Shown here: one piece after another, positions 1-8,900 of the stretch
How positions within the stretch are numbered: position 1 is the first letter of the stretch
How the letters are laid out: every line of letters begins with the position of its first letter
NCBI GenBank assembly: GCA_041686345.1
Contig: JAWLEA010000119.1
Coordinates: 1-10,757 of the forward strand
DNA length: 10,757 nucleotides
Source of the DNA: JAQICJ01 sp041686345
Lineage (GTDB): Bacteria > Myxococcota_A > Polyangia > HGW-17
Direction of reading: 5' to 3'
Program-made: the position numbers and the translations under genes
The notes under the pieces: generated by a model
What the model was told of the DNA's origin: nothing
The model's input: only the letters and a program-made list of their open reading frames with translations
Databases searched by the model: none

Positions 1-76
1 TGTTTTGGAAATATTGTATATTTTTAAAGGTACTTCAGGGTGCTTCATGTTTAAAACCTTGAAACTGGAATTATTT
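1..76. other. Left-edge AT-rich stretch, no gene recognised
   Basis: This short AT-rich sequence lies left of the first repeat element. One plus-strand frame is open from position 2 through the element's left half to a TGA at 149-151. It has no recognisable protein similarity, and the window edge prevents deciding whether it is the tail of a gene. No tRNA, terminator or promoter is convincing here. Confidence 0.4.
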
Positions 77-240
77 AGTTCCCGTCCCAAAAAAGAAGGT
101 CATGGTCTGGAAACGGAATTTGAATTAATCAGTTTTATCATAACTTCTTGAAATAGTGTCAACAATGTCTGCGAAGTTATTTCGCGCATTGAGGTAAACT
201 TCTTCACCATACAAAAAACACTATTTATGGAAAGGGAACT
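77..240. repeat. MITE-like repeat element, copy A, downstream of hutU
   Basis: This 164-bp element also occurs at 2397-2559 in the same orientation. It begins AGTTCCC (77-83) and ends GGGAACT (234-240), a perfect 7-bp terminal inverted repeat that continues imperfectly inward (AGTTCCCgtcCC against AGTTCCCtttCC). Inside are ATAACTTC at 140-147, its reverse complement GAAGTTAT at 173-180, and another AACTTCTT at 197-204, so two alternative hairpins are possible. ATTT stands directly outside both ends (73-76 and 241-244). That could be a target-site duplication, but in AT-rich DNA this is weak. The right end overlaps the hutU stop codon. No transposase is present, so if mobile it would be non-autonomous. 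The type assignment is inference; the repeat itself is seen directly. Confidence 0.8.
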
Positions 241-2263
241 ATTTATCTTTCAGAGTTTCTTCGATAAGGGAAGAATCAGGGGAGATATTAGGCATAGTAA
301 CTTTGAAGAGGGAATTGACTTCTTGGGTTCGTTTTGAGGCGAAAACAGCCCCTTTATTTCCAGCCCAAGCTCTACGTGCAATTCCGTTGTTTACGTCAAA
401 GAAAAGCATTGCCTCCAACTGTTTGTCTTTGGCTTCAGTCCCGTCGAGAACCAACCCGAATCCGCCGTTGATAACTTCACCCCAGCCAACTCCGCCTCCA
501 TTATGGATACTGACCCAACTAGCGCTGCGCATGGCATCGCCGATAACGTTCTGGATAGCCATATCTGCTGTAAATTTGCTGCCGTCGTATATGTTTGAGG
601 TTTCACGATAAGGAGAATCTGTGCCTGATACATCGTGATGATCCCTGCCAAGTATGATGTTATTGCTGATTACTCCATCTTTTATGGCTCGGTTGAACGC
701 TCTGGCGATACTGATTCTGCCTTCGGCATCCGCATAAAGGATTCGAGCCTGTGACCCTACTACAAGTTTGTTCTTTCCAGCTTCCCGGATCCATTTCAAA
801 TTGTCGTTAATCTGCTGTTTGATTTCAGTTGGAGCATTTTCAGCTTGTGCAGCCAAGACTTTGGCTGCAATTTTATCGGTTTTTTTGAGGTCTTCACTTT
901 TGCCTGAAGAGCAGACCCACCTGAATGGTCCGAACCCATAATCAAAACAGAAAGGCCCCATAATATTTTCGACATAGGAAGGATAAATGAAATCTCCATT
1001 TTTGTCGGTAATTTGAGCTCCGGCCCGGGATGATTCAAGCAGGAAGGCGTTGCCGTAATCCCAGAAGTTCATGCCACGTTCATTCATGGTATTAATGGCT
1101 TTCACCTGTCTGCGCAAAGATTCATGAACCTTCTGCTTGAACTTTTCGGGGTTGGTAACCATCATCCGATTTGCTTCTTTGTAACTCAAGCCCGCAGGAT
1201 AATAACCGCCACTGTAAGGAATATGAAGGGAAGTCTGATCAGACCCCAAATCTATTTTGATGTTATGCTTAACTGCATATTCCCAAAGATCCACAATATT
1301 TCCAAGATAGGCAATAGCCAAGGGAGTTTTTGCTTCCCGGTGTTCCAGTGCTTTGGCAAAAACTTCGTCAAGATCAGCTGAAACTTCATCGATCCAGCCT
1401 TGTTCTTCTCTTTTGAAAGCTGCTTGAGGGTTGATTTCGGCCAAGATGCCGACACCTCCGGTGATTTTGACTGCCTTGCCCTGAGCACCGCTCATTCCAC
1501 CAAGGCCGGAGGAAATGAAAATTTTGCCTTTGAGATCATCATTGGTGTCCAAATAGATTCTTCCTGCATTCAAGAGGGTTATGGTGGTGCCGTGAACTAT
1601 ACCCTGGGGACCAATATACATAAAACTCCCGGCAGTCATCTGTCCATAACTGGTTACTCCGAGGGCACTGAGACGTGTATAATCGTCGTTGCTGGAATAG
1701 TTGGGGATTACCATGCCGTTGCTGATCACAACTCTGGGGCTGGAAGGTGAGGAAGGAAAAAGTCCCATGGGATGTCCGGAATATAAAAGCAGAGTTTGAT
1801 GATCAGTCATCTCGGACAAATATTGCATTGTCAGCAAATATTGAGCCCAATTCTGAAAAACTGTTCCGTTACCACCATAGGTGATAAGTTCATGCGGATG
1901 CTGAGCAATTGCAGGATCCAAGTTGTTGTTGATCATCAACATTATGGCGGCAGCTTCCCGACTTTTCGCAGGATAGTGTTCGATTGGGCGGGCAAACATC
2001 TTGTAAGCAGGACGATAACGCTTCATGTAGATTCGTCCTTCTTCCTTGAGTTCCCGAGCAAATTCAGGAGCAAGTTTGGCATGGTGTTTTATGGGAAAAT
2101 AACGAAGAGCATTTCTAAGAGCCAGTTTTTGTTCTGATTTGTCAAGAATCAAGTTTCTGGCGGGAGCATGACTGATGCCGGGTTCTTCTTTGGGGTATTC
2201 GGGTATTTCTTGAGGAATTCCAGCTTTTATGGCTGCTTGGAAATTTTTGACTTCCACGTTCAT
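239..2263 (-). CDS. hutU: Urocanate hydratase (urocanase), long form
   Basis: HutU catalyses the second step of histidine degradation, adding water to urocanate to give 4-imidazolone-5-propionate, using tightly bound NAD+ as an electrophile in the cytoplasm. The 674-residue product matches urocanases along its whole length: LALRNALRYFP near residue 50, YGGNG (129-133), YSGHPMGLFPSS (161-172), GLGGMSGAQ (253-261, a glycine-rich segment of the NAD fold), FRWVCSSG with Cys 451 (matching the active-site cysteine known as Cys410 in Pseudomonas putida), DHHDVSGTDSP (541-551) and HNGGGVGWGE (587-596). The length is that of the ~676-residue animal-type enzyme rather than the ~557-residue proteobacterial form. 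The frame is open upstream to 2383, but the ATG at 2263 is chosen because GGAGG lies 5 nt before it and the protein begins there like its relatives. The TAG stop falls on the border of repeat A. No hutH, hutI or hutG is in view. The gene appears intact. Confidence 0.97.
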   Translation of the reverse strand: MNVEVKNFQAAIKAGIPQEIPEYPKEEPGISHAPARNLILDKSEQKLALRNALRYFPIKHHAKLAPEFARELKEEGRIYMKRYRPAYKMFARPIEHYPAKSREAAAIMLMINNNLDPAIAQHPHELITYGGNGTVFQNWAQYLLTMQYLSEMTDHQTLLLYSGHPMGLFPSSPSSPRVVISNGMVIPNYSSNDDYTRLSALGVTSYGQMTAGSFMYIGPQGIVHGTTITLLNAGRIYLDTNDDLKGKIFISSGLGGMSGAQGKAVKITGGVGILAEINPQAAFKREEQGWIDEVSADLDEVFAKALEHREAKTPLAIAYLGNIVDLWEYAVKHNIKIDLGSDQTSLHIPYSGGYYPAGLSYKEANRMMVTNPEKFKQKVHESLRRQVKAINTMNERGMNFWDYGNAFLLESSRAGAQITDKNGDFIYPSYVENIMGPFCFDYGFGPFRWVCSSGKSEDLKKTDKIAAKVLAAQAENAPTEIKQQINDNLKWIREAGKNKLVVGSQARILYADAEGRISIARAFNRAIKDGVISNNIILGRDHHDVSGTDSPYRETSNIYDGSKFTADMAIQNVIGDAMRSASWVSIHNGGGVGWGEVINGGFGLVLDGTEAKDKQLEAMLFFDVNNGIARRAWAGNKGAVFASKRTQEVNSLFKVTMPNISPDSSLIEETLKDK

Positions 2264-2268
2264 GTTTA

Positions 2269-2273
2269 CCTCC
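2269..2273 (-). promoter_or_regulatory. Ribosome binding site of hutU
   Basis: On the minus strand GGAGG(T) stands 5 nt before the ATG at 2263-2261. It decides the start against the upstream extension of the same frame to 2383, whose first ATG lacks a comparable site. Confidence 0.85.
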
Positions 2274-2296
2274 GGGTATTTAAAAGGGTAGGCAAG

Positions 2297-2322
2297 ATCT
2301 GCAGTAATCCGAAAAGGCAGAT
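2297..2322 (-). promoter_or_regulatory. Inverted repeat in the hutU leader
   Basis: ATCTGC and GCAGAT form a perfect 6-bp inverted repeat with a 14-nt loop in the presumed hutU 5' leader, between the candidate promoter and the ribosome binding site. It could be a small operator or a leader hairpin. It does not resemble a regulator site I know for hut genes, and a 6-bp repeat can arise by chance. Confidence 0.25.
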
Positions 2323-2342
2323 AGTTTGTTAAAATCGAACTT

Positions 2343-2371
2343 ATTTTAGTTGATTCAAACAAAAGGATCAA
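2343..2371 (-). promoter_or_regulatory. Candidate sigma-70 promoter of hutU
   Basis: On the minus strand TTGATC (2371-2366, 4 of 6 to TTGACA) and TAAAAT (2348-2343, 5 of 6 to TATAAT) are separated by exactly 17 nt. Transcription would begin near 2335, giving a leader of about 70 nt before the ATG. The promoter lies wholly outside repeat B, whose edge is about 26 bp upstream, so the element could alter expression without supplying the promoter. Position and spacing fit well, but AT-rich DNA produces such matches by chance. Confidence 0.45.
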
Positions 2372-2396
2372 ATTCAAAAACAACCTTTCCCTGGAT

Positions 2397-2559
2397 AGCT
2401 ACTCCCAAAAAGGAAGGTTATTGTCTGAGCACGGAATTTCACCTCATCACCTTTGTTATAACTTCTTGAAATAGTGACAACTATGTCGGCGAAGTTATTC
2501 CGCGCATCTTGAGGTAAACTTCTTACTCAGCCAAAAACCTCCATTCTGGGAGAGGAACT
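2397..2559. repeat. MITE-like repeat element, copy B, upstream of hutU
   Basis: This is the second copy of the element at 77-240, in the same orientation and of nearly equal length (163 bp). The central part, from ATAACTTC (2458-2465) through GAAGTTAT (2491-2498) to AACTTCTT (2517-2524), is about 91% identical to copy A, with four substitutions and one 2-nt indel in about 67 columns. The outer parts are more diverged. The ends (AGCTACTCCC and GGAGAGGAACT) are a degraded form of copy A's terminal inverted repeats. No clear target-site duplication is visible (ggat on the left, atgg on the right). The greater decay of its ends suggests an older or inactive copy. Confidence 0.8.
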
Positions 2560-2583
2560 ATGGTTTTTTACTATGGTTTTTTA
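2558..2583. repeat. 13-bp perfect tandem duplication at the repeat B border
   Basis: CTATGGTTTTTTA occurs twice in a row (2558-2570 and 2571-2583). The first copy takes in the last two bases of repeat B. This may be replication slippage, or a scar of insertion or excision at the element edge. Confidence 0.75.
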
Positions 2584-2907
2584 CGAAAAAATTTGAGAAA
2601 TTTAATAAAAACTTATATCTTGTAACAAAAATTTAAAGCCTGAAAATTAATTTTTTTTATTAACAGGCATTATTGTGGTATTTTAATGATACATATTTCC
2701 GGACTTTAAAAGATTTATCCAACCCTGTACTCCGGTAGGCTCAAATATCCAGTTGCAAGCTTCACCTGTTTTTTTGTGTACTTGATTTTTAAATTACTTC
2801 CGGAGTTTGTGTAAGGCAATTTATCTGGTTTTTGAATTTTCTGGATGAGAAACCACAACCTTAAAATATTTTTGACAGAAGCCTTTTAATTTGGGCTGAA
2901 CCTGCAT
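2584..2907. other. AT-rich divergent intergenic region
   Basis: This gene-free stretch lies between repeat B and the TPR gene. It holds a weak hairpin (2638-2668) and several scattered TCCGGA/CTCCGG words (near 2699, 2731 and 2800) that do not form a convincing long stem. All frames carry frequent stops. A TAAAAT at 2862-2867 could be a -10 box for the TPR gene, but no good -35 box is spaced before it. No RNA gene or riboswitch was recognised. Confidence 0.5.
2638..2668. other. Interrupted hairpin in the intergenic region
   Basis: GCCTG and CAGGC form the base of a stem, and TTAAT pairs with ATTAA above a 4-nt bulge, closing a 7-T loop. The upper stem is all A/T, so it would be weak. It lies between two divergent starts, where a terminator is not expected, and no U-tract follows the stem. 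Confidence 0.3.
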
Positions 2908-2912
2908 GGAGG
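2908..2912 (+). promoter_or_regulatory. Ribosome binding site of the TPR gene (fixes a GTG start)
   Basis: GGAGG at 2908-2912 stands 5 nt before an in-frame GTG at 2918, the same spacing as in hutU. The nearby in-frame ATG at 2906 overlaps this site and has no Shine-Dalgarno sequence of its own, so the GTG is preferred. Confidence 0.65.
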
Positions 2913-2917
2913 ACAAA

Positions 2918-5900
2918 GTGGCCAGAAGCGAAGAGGAACTTAAAGCGAAATTTAAAGAAGATCCCACCTCAATGGAAGCCTTTTCAGGCTTGAGGAGAAT
3001 GTACAAAAAGGCCGAAAGATGGTCAGATCTCGCTTGGTTGTACCGGGGAAGGGCAGAAGGTCTTGATGTTGAAAACCGCAAAGCTGACATGTTTTTCAAG
3101 GCTTCAAAAATATATCTGGAAAAACTTGGAGAAAAAGACAAGGGGATTGAATGCCTCTACAGAGGAGTAATCCTCGATCCCAGGCATCGTCGCAATTCTC
3201 GCAAATTGATCAAGATACTGCAAGAGCGCAATGAAAATGAAAAGCTTCTTAATATAATTTCCAACGAAATAGAACTGCTTGAAGAGCAGGGCACCAATAT
3301 GCGAGGGCTTTCCGAATTGCATCTTCAAGCCGGAGAACTTTTTGTTTCAACAGAAGAAAATAAACAAAAGGCTTTGGAGCATTTCAAAAAATCCTGGGAA
3401 TATGACAGTCGCAATCAAAAAGCACTCGACAAAGCCACCGAATTGCTGGTTGAAATGAAAGCCTATGACCAGGCCTTGCCTTTTTTGGAAGCCCAAATCA
3501 AAACAATCAGAGATCCCGGTGTCAGAGCTGAAAAATTACAATTAATTGCCCAGATTCAACTTGAACAAAATCGTGATGTGGAAGCTGCTGAAGCTTCCTT
3601 GAGGGAAGCCCACCAATTAAATCCTGAAAGTGTTGATATCTTGCAATCTCTGGCCAAAGTATATTCTGACAGACGTTACCCCACCGATAAAGGTGAACTT
3701 AAAACAGCTAGAGTATTTCTTAAAATCGGTCGTCTTCACCATCAGGCTCAGGAAATTGAAAAAGCAATTACCGCCCTCAAGCATTCCCTGAATCATGATC
3801 CATATCTGGAGGAATCCTTTTCTTTGCTGGCTTCAATATATGAACAGCAGCAAGAATGGGAAATTCTTGCCGACCATTTGAAAAAAGGGGCTGATATCTA
3901 CGAGGGACAGACAGGGACACGGCTTAAATTCAAATATTGTCGTTTGCTGGAAGCTCGTCTCAACAATTTGGAAGAAGCAAAAAAGGGTTATTTTTCCTTG
4001 GTAGAGGAAGCTCCTCAACTTGTAGTTCCCAAACTTTCCGAAATGTTTGAGAATGAAGGAGATTATGAAGCTTTGGCCAAATTGAAGGAAAAACAGGTAA
4101 AGCTTTGTGAAACCCCGGAAGAAAGCATTCCCCATCTGCTGGAATTGGTGGAGCTCTACGAAAATCAATTGGAAAAGCCGGGTCTCGCCGCCCGTAAACT
4201 GCACAAAATCCTCTCTATTGAGCCGGAAAATCTGGAAGCACTCGAACGTTATGTCAATCATTTTCGCATTAAAGGAGATTATCGCAGCCAGGTTGATACA
4301 ATGGAAATTGCCGTGGAAGCCGCCAGGAAAAATCCAGGAAATGAAGAACTAATCGAAAATTACCTCAAGGAAATGGTTAATATTTATCACAAAAACCTTG
4401 GTGATTTGGAAAATACGGAGAAAACTCTGAGAGTTCTGTGTGAGAATTTTCCCAACAATCCACGATATTCTCAGGCTTTGAATAAAGTTGTCAAAAAACG
4501 GGAAATGTGGAGGGGATACAAGGCTGATCTGATGGCCGATGTTGAAGCAGCTTCTACTGAGGAGCAAAAATTGTCGGCCATGCTTAACTTTGCGGAAGAA
4601 TTAAAGAAACGCAAACTTGATGTTTCTTTGAATATAAAGTTGTATCAAAATATTCTGAAAATGGATCCCGACAATCAGGAAGCCTATGACGGGTTGGAAG
4701 AGTTGTTTTACCGGGAAGGAGACAACGAAAGTATTTATCGCATGCTGGAGATGAAAGCCTCCAATGCAACCGTGGAGCAGAAGGAGGAAATCTATTATCA
4801 GATGTTCGACCTGGCCAGGGAAAAGCTTTCCGATCCCAGCAAGGTAGGAAAAGTCGCCGCCAGGATTCTGGAACTGGTACCCGGTGATGAAGAGGCTATG
4901 GAAGCTCTGGTGGATTCTCTCAAAGCCATAGAAAATTATCCCAAGCTTGCTCAGGTGCTCGAAAAATATGCAGCTTCTGTTTTGGATCCTGCCATCAAGG
5001 GGGAATATCTGCTGAAAGCGGCCAATGTTTATATCGACCATTTAGAACAAAAAAATGAAGCTGCTCGTATTTTGAAGGCTGTGGTCGAGGAAAGAATTTT
5101 CCTGCAGGAGGCAATGGACAAACTCATCAAAATTTATGAAGAGGCCGGCAATTATAATGCCTTGGCTGATGTAGTTTCCACAGTGCTTTATGAGGGGGAA
5201 TGGCCTGATAGTGAAGAGGATATGAGCGAACAATGGCAGAAGCTGGGAGAAATTTACGAAAAGCGGCTACATGAAGAAGAAAAGGCATTACAAGCATACC
5301 AAAGGGTTCATGAAATAAAACCTGAAAATACCAAGGTTATGGTTTCTATTGCTCGTTTGTCTTATATGTTGGAACAGTGGGATACACTGGCTGCTATCAT
5401 GGAGCAGCAATTGGAAGCAAGTGGGGAGGACCAGGCCAAAAATCTGGCAATGAAACTGGCAGATATATACCAGAACAAACTGGATAAACCTCTGGAAGCA
5501 ATCAGAGTGCTTGAGGACATGGATAGCAATGAACCTGAAATCTTGGAAACCATAGCTCAACTCTATCACGATGTAGGCGATCCGGAACATGCAGTTTCCT
5601 TGTATGAACAATTGCTTGAACAAATTGAAGACGACGATAAGAGGGTCAATCTGTCGGTCAAGATAGCCGGTATCTATCAGGACGATCTTCATGATGATGC
5701 CAAAGCTTCCGAATTGCTGGAAATAGCACTGAAGCTCGATCCCGACAACATCAACGTTATTCGCCATCAGGTCAAGCTTTGCTATAAAGAGGGAAAATGG
5801 AACAGATTTATTGATCTGAACAATAAATTGATGACCATGAGTGACAGTCAGGATGAAATTTACCAGCGAACCCTGAAAAATGCTGAAGTATATGAAAGAG

Positions 5901-8900
5901 AGCTCGATAAGGGATCTGAGGCAATGGAATGGTATATAAGAGCTCTCAAATATGATCCACAAAATGAAGAATTGCTTGTATCTGTTGAAAGAACAGCAGC
6001 TGAATGGGGATTGTGGTTGGAGCTTTTTGAAGTTTATCAATGGTTATTACAAGATTGCGATGATAAGTATATCGAGAAGAGCTATTATAAAAGGATAGTG
6101 GAGATTCAGGAAAAAAAGCTTGATGATAAAGAAAAAGCAATGGACTTTTTAAATCGCTATTTACTTAAAAATCCTGAAGATCAAGATATGTTGCTTGAAG
6201 CTGAAAGATTAGCTGATGAATTTGAAGGTGGTTACAAGGTTCTGGTTTCTATTTATGAACACCTTATCCACAATTGTTTTGATAAACAGAAAAAGGCTGA
6301 ACTTCTGGTTCGAACCGCCAAAATTTTCAGTGAGGAAATGGATGATCTGGAATCCGCACTTTCCAGGTATGAAAGAGCTTTCAGGGCAAATCCTTTTGAT
6401 TCCGAAATTTTGGCAAAACTCGAATCTATTTCGAGAACTCTGCAAAAATGGGATGTTTATTATTCTATCCAGGGAGTAGTTCTGCAGAAAATTGATGATC
6501 CTCTGGAAAAGGTGGATGAAATATTCAAACTTGCCAAAATAATTGAAGAAGAATCAGGGGATCTGGTAAAAGCTTTCAGAGTTTATCTTCATGCATTCAT
6601 GCTTGAACCAGAAAATGAAGAAATTACAGATAATCTATGGCGCCTTGCGGAAAAAACAGGTACTTACACTCCTGAACAAAAAGAAATCAGTCCTCTGAAA
6701 ATTTCCCCGATCCTGAAAAAGGGTCTTGCTCTTTATCATCGTGGTTATGAAAAATATCAGGAAGATCTGGCTAAAGCGCCGAAAAAACGACGTCCGGAAG
6801 TTACTCAGGAGCTTGATTTTGATGATCTTGAAATTATAGAAGAAGAAGAACTTGAAGAAGAAGAAGAACTTGAAGAAGAAGATATTTTCAAAGTGGAATA
6901 TACCGCTCCAACCAGTGGTTTATCCATGCAGGATCTTATAGAAGCAAAGCGGGAAGAAACAGGTAATTTCAGTGAAGTTGAGATGTCAGATGTAATAGAA
7001 GAATATGAATCTGATATTCAGGCATCAAAGAATTCCCTGATTGTGCCCATTGGCAGTGATTCCAAAACAGCTCAGTTACCCGCTCCGGATTCCCCCTGGG
7101 AAGAGATGGTCAGAGCTTACGCCATGCTTTCCCATCCTGATGCAATCACCAAAGTAAATCATTTGAGAAAGATTGCCAGAATCTGGCACGAGGGAGCTGG
7201 AAACGATCAGAAAGCATACAAAGCATTGGTAAGGGCTTTTTCGTTAATCCCCGAGGATACAGAGATCCAGGAACTCATGGAAAATCTGGCGCGAGCAATG
7301 GACATTGTCAAAAGTTGCGCCGATACCTATTTCAAAATTGCCCGGGAATCAGTAAAAAGGGAAACCTCATTATTTCTTTTTAAGAGAGCATCCGAACTAT
7401 ACGAAGAAATTGAAAATCTGGAAGGAATGGAGGAGAGTCTCAGGGCAATTCTTGCTGTTGATCAGGGAAATGAACTGGCTTACAAGCGAATTAAAGAACT
7501 TTTAATCAAAAAAGAGGAATGGCAAGAGTTGGTATCTTTCCTGGAATGGAAACTCGATCTTGAGATCGATTCCTTGAGTCTTGATGAAAAACTCGATTAT
7601 TTCAAAAAAATAGCCGAACTATACGAAGAAAAACTCGAAGATTATGAGCAGGCACTTGTCTGGAGAAGTTATTATCTTGACAAAGAACCTGACAACATTG
7701 AATCTCTTCGGGCTTCTCTGCGATTGGCACGTACTATTAAATCCTGGCCAAAGGCTACCGAAGTACTGCGAAAATTGGTGGATTTGGAAGATGATGAAGA
7801 AACTCAATTGCAGTTTCTTCACGAATTGGCAGATATAACTCTGCAGAAACTCGAACTTCCGGATCAGGCCATAAATATTTATCGAGAAATTATTGGCATT
7901 TCTGAAAATGATCAGGTTGCACTTGACAGGTTGGATCAACTTTACCTAGAACATGAACTATGGACTAATCTGGAAGAAATTCTTTACAGAAAAATTGAAA
8001 ATGAATCAGATGCAGAAAAAGAAAACAATTTAAAACGTCGTTATGGAGAAATTCTGGAGAAATTGAACAGAAATTCTGAAGCTGCCGGTGTTTATAATGA
8101 TTTGTGGGAAGAAACGGGAAATTCCCGCTATGCTATCAAAGCCTCAGAAATGTATATGGAAATAGATAAACCATCTCAGGGAGTCAGCATACTCGAAGGG
8201 TTGCTCAATTCTGAACAGGATGAATTTACTGATCGGGAAAAAGCTTCCATGTGGGTTCAGATGGCAGCTATCCAGAGGCGTTCCTTGAATGATCAGGTAA
8301 AGGCTCAGGCTTCTTTGCAAAAAGCTATGGAGCTCGATTCCAATAACCCTGATGCCCTGCTGGAACTTGCAAATCTGGCCAAGAAACGGGAAGATTGGGG
8401 TGAATACGCCGAGTTGCAGCGAAAAATCGGCGAAAATACCGATGAATCAACTGCCAGAGATGCAGCTTTATATGTAAGTGCAACAACTTACAGAAACAAG
8501 TTAAATGAACCGGAAACAGCAGAGGAAGTACTGCGCCAATTGATTGTCAAGAACAATACACATCTTGACGCTCTCAATGCTCTTTTTGAACTATACACTG
8601 AAACGGAAGATTGGGGCAGGGCCTCTCGAGTTCTGGATCGCCTGATTCAACTTGCAGAAGATCAAAGTTCTCATAAAGCTTATTTGCTTGCACGACAAGG
8701 AGATATTTATCTAAAGCAATACGATGATGAAGATGCCGCTTATCAACTTCTTTCAGAAGCTCTCGAGATAGATGACAACAATGTTGATGCTATTTTAACT
8801 CTTTCTGAACTGGCAGAAAAGCGGGAAGAGCTGGAGCATGCATCGGACTTGCTGGAAGATGCTCTGAAAAAGCTAAAAGATGAACCTGAAAAAGTTGCAA

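Noticed and set aside
140..180. ATAACTTC...GAAGTTAT resembles the outer arms of a loxP-type recombination site
   Set aside because: Only the outer 8 bp agree. The inner arm bases differ and the spacing is 25 nt, so it cannot be a Cre-type site. The similarity is best taken as coincidence.
77..240. Integron attC site, with hutU as a gene cassette
   Set aside because: No RYYYAAC/GTTRRRY core pair is found at the ends, the element has transposon-like terminal repeats instead, and hutU with its own promoter is not a typical cassette.
303..2137. Plus-strand open frames opposite hutU
   Set aside because: They lie entirely antisense to a well-conserved urocanase and show no recognisable protein features.
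2264..2383. N-terminal extension of hutU to an ATG at 2383
   Set aside because: The extra 40 residues do not look like urocanase, the ATG at 2263 has a strong GGAGG, and the candidate promoter lies within the supposed extension.
2638..2668. Rho-independent terminator in the intergenic region
   Set aside because: The stem is mostly A/T with a bulge, no T-run follows it, and it lies between divergent genes where neither transcript ends.
2872..2900. TTGACA at 2872-2877 as the -35 box of the TPR gene
   Set aside because: No -10 box is correctly spaced (GCTGAA at the 17-nt position), and transcription would start almost on the start codon.
3833..6040. Several long minus-strand open frames (about 140-250 codons) opposite the TPR gene
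   Set aside because: They mirror the codon bias of the plus-strand gene, are rich in Phe, Ile and Gln without any domain, and the plus frame has clear TPR repeats throughout. They are antisense shadows.
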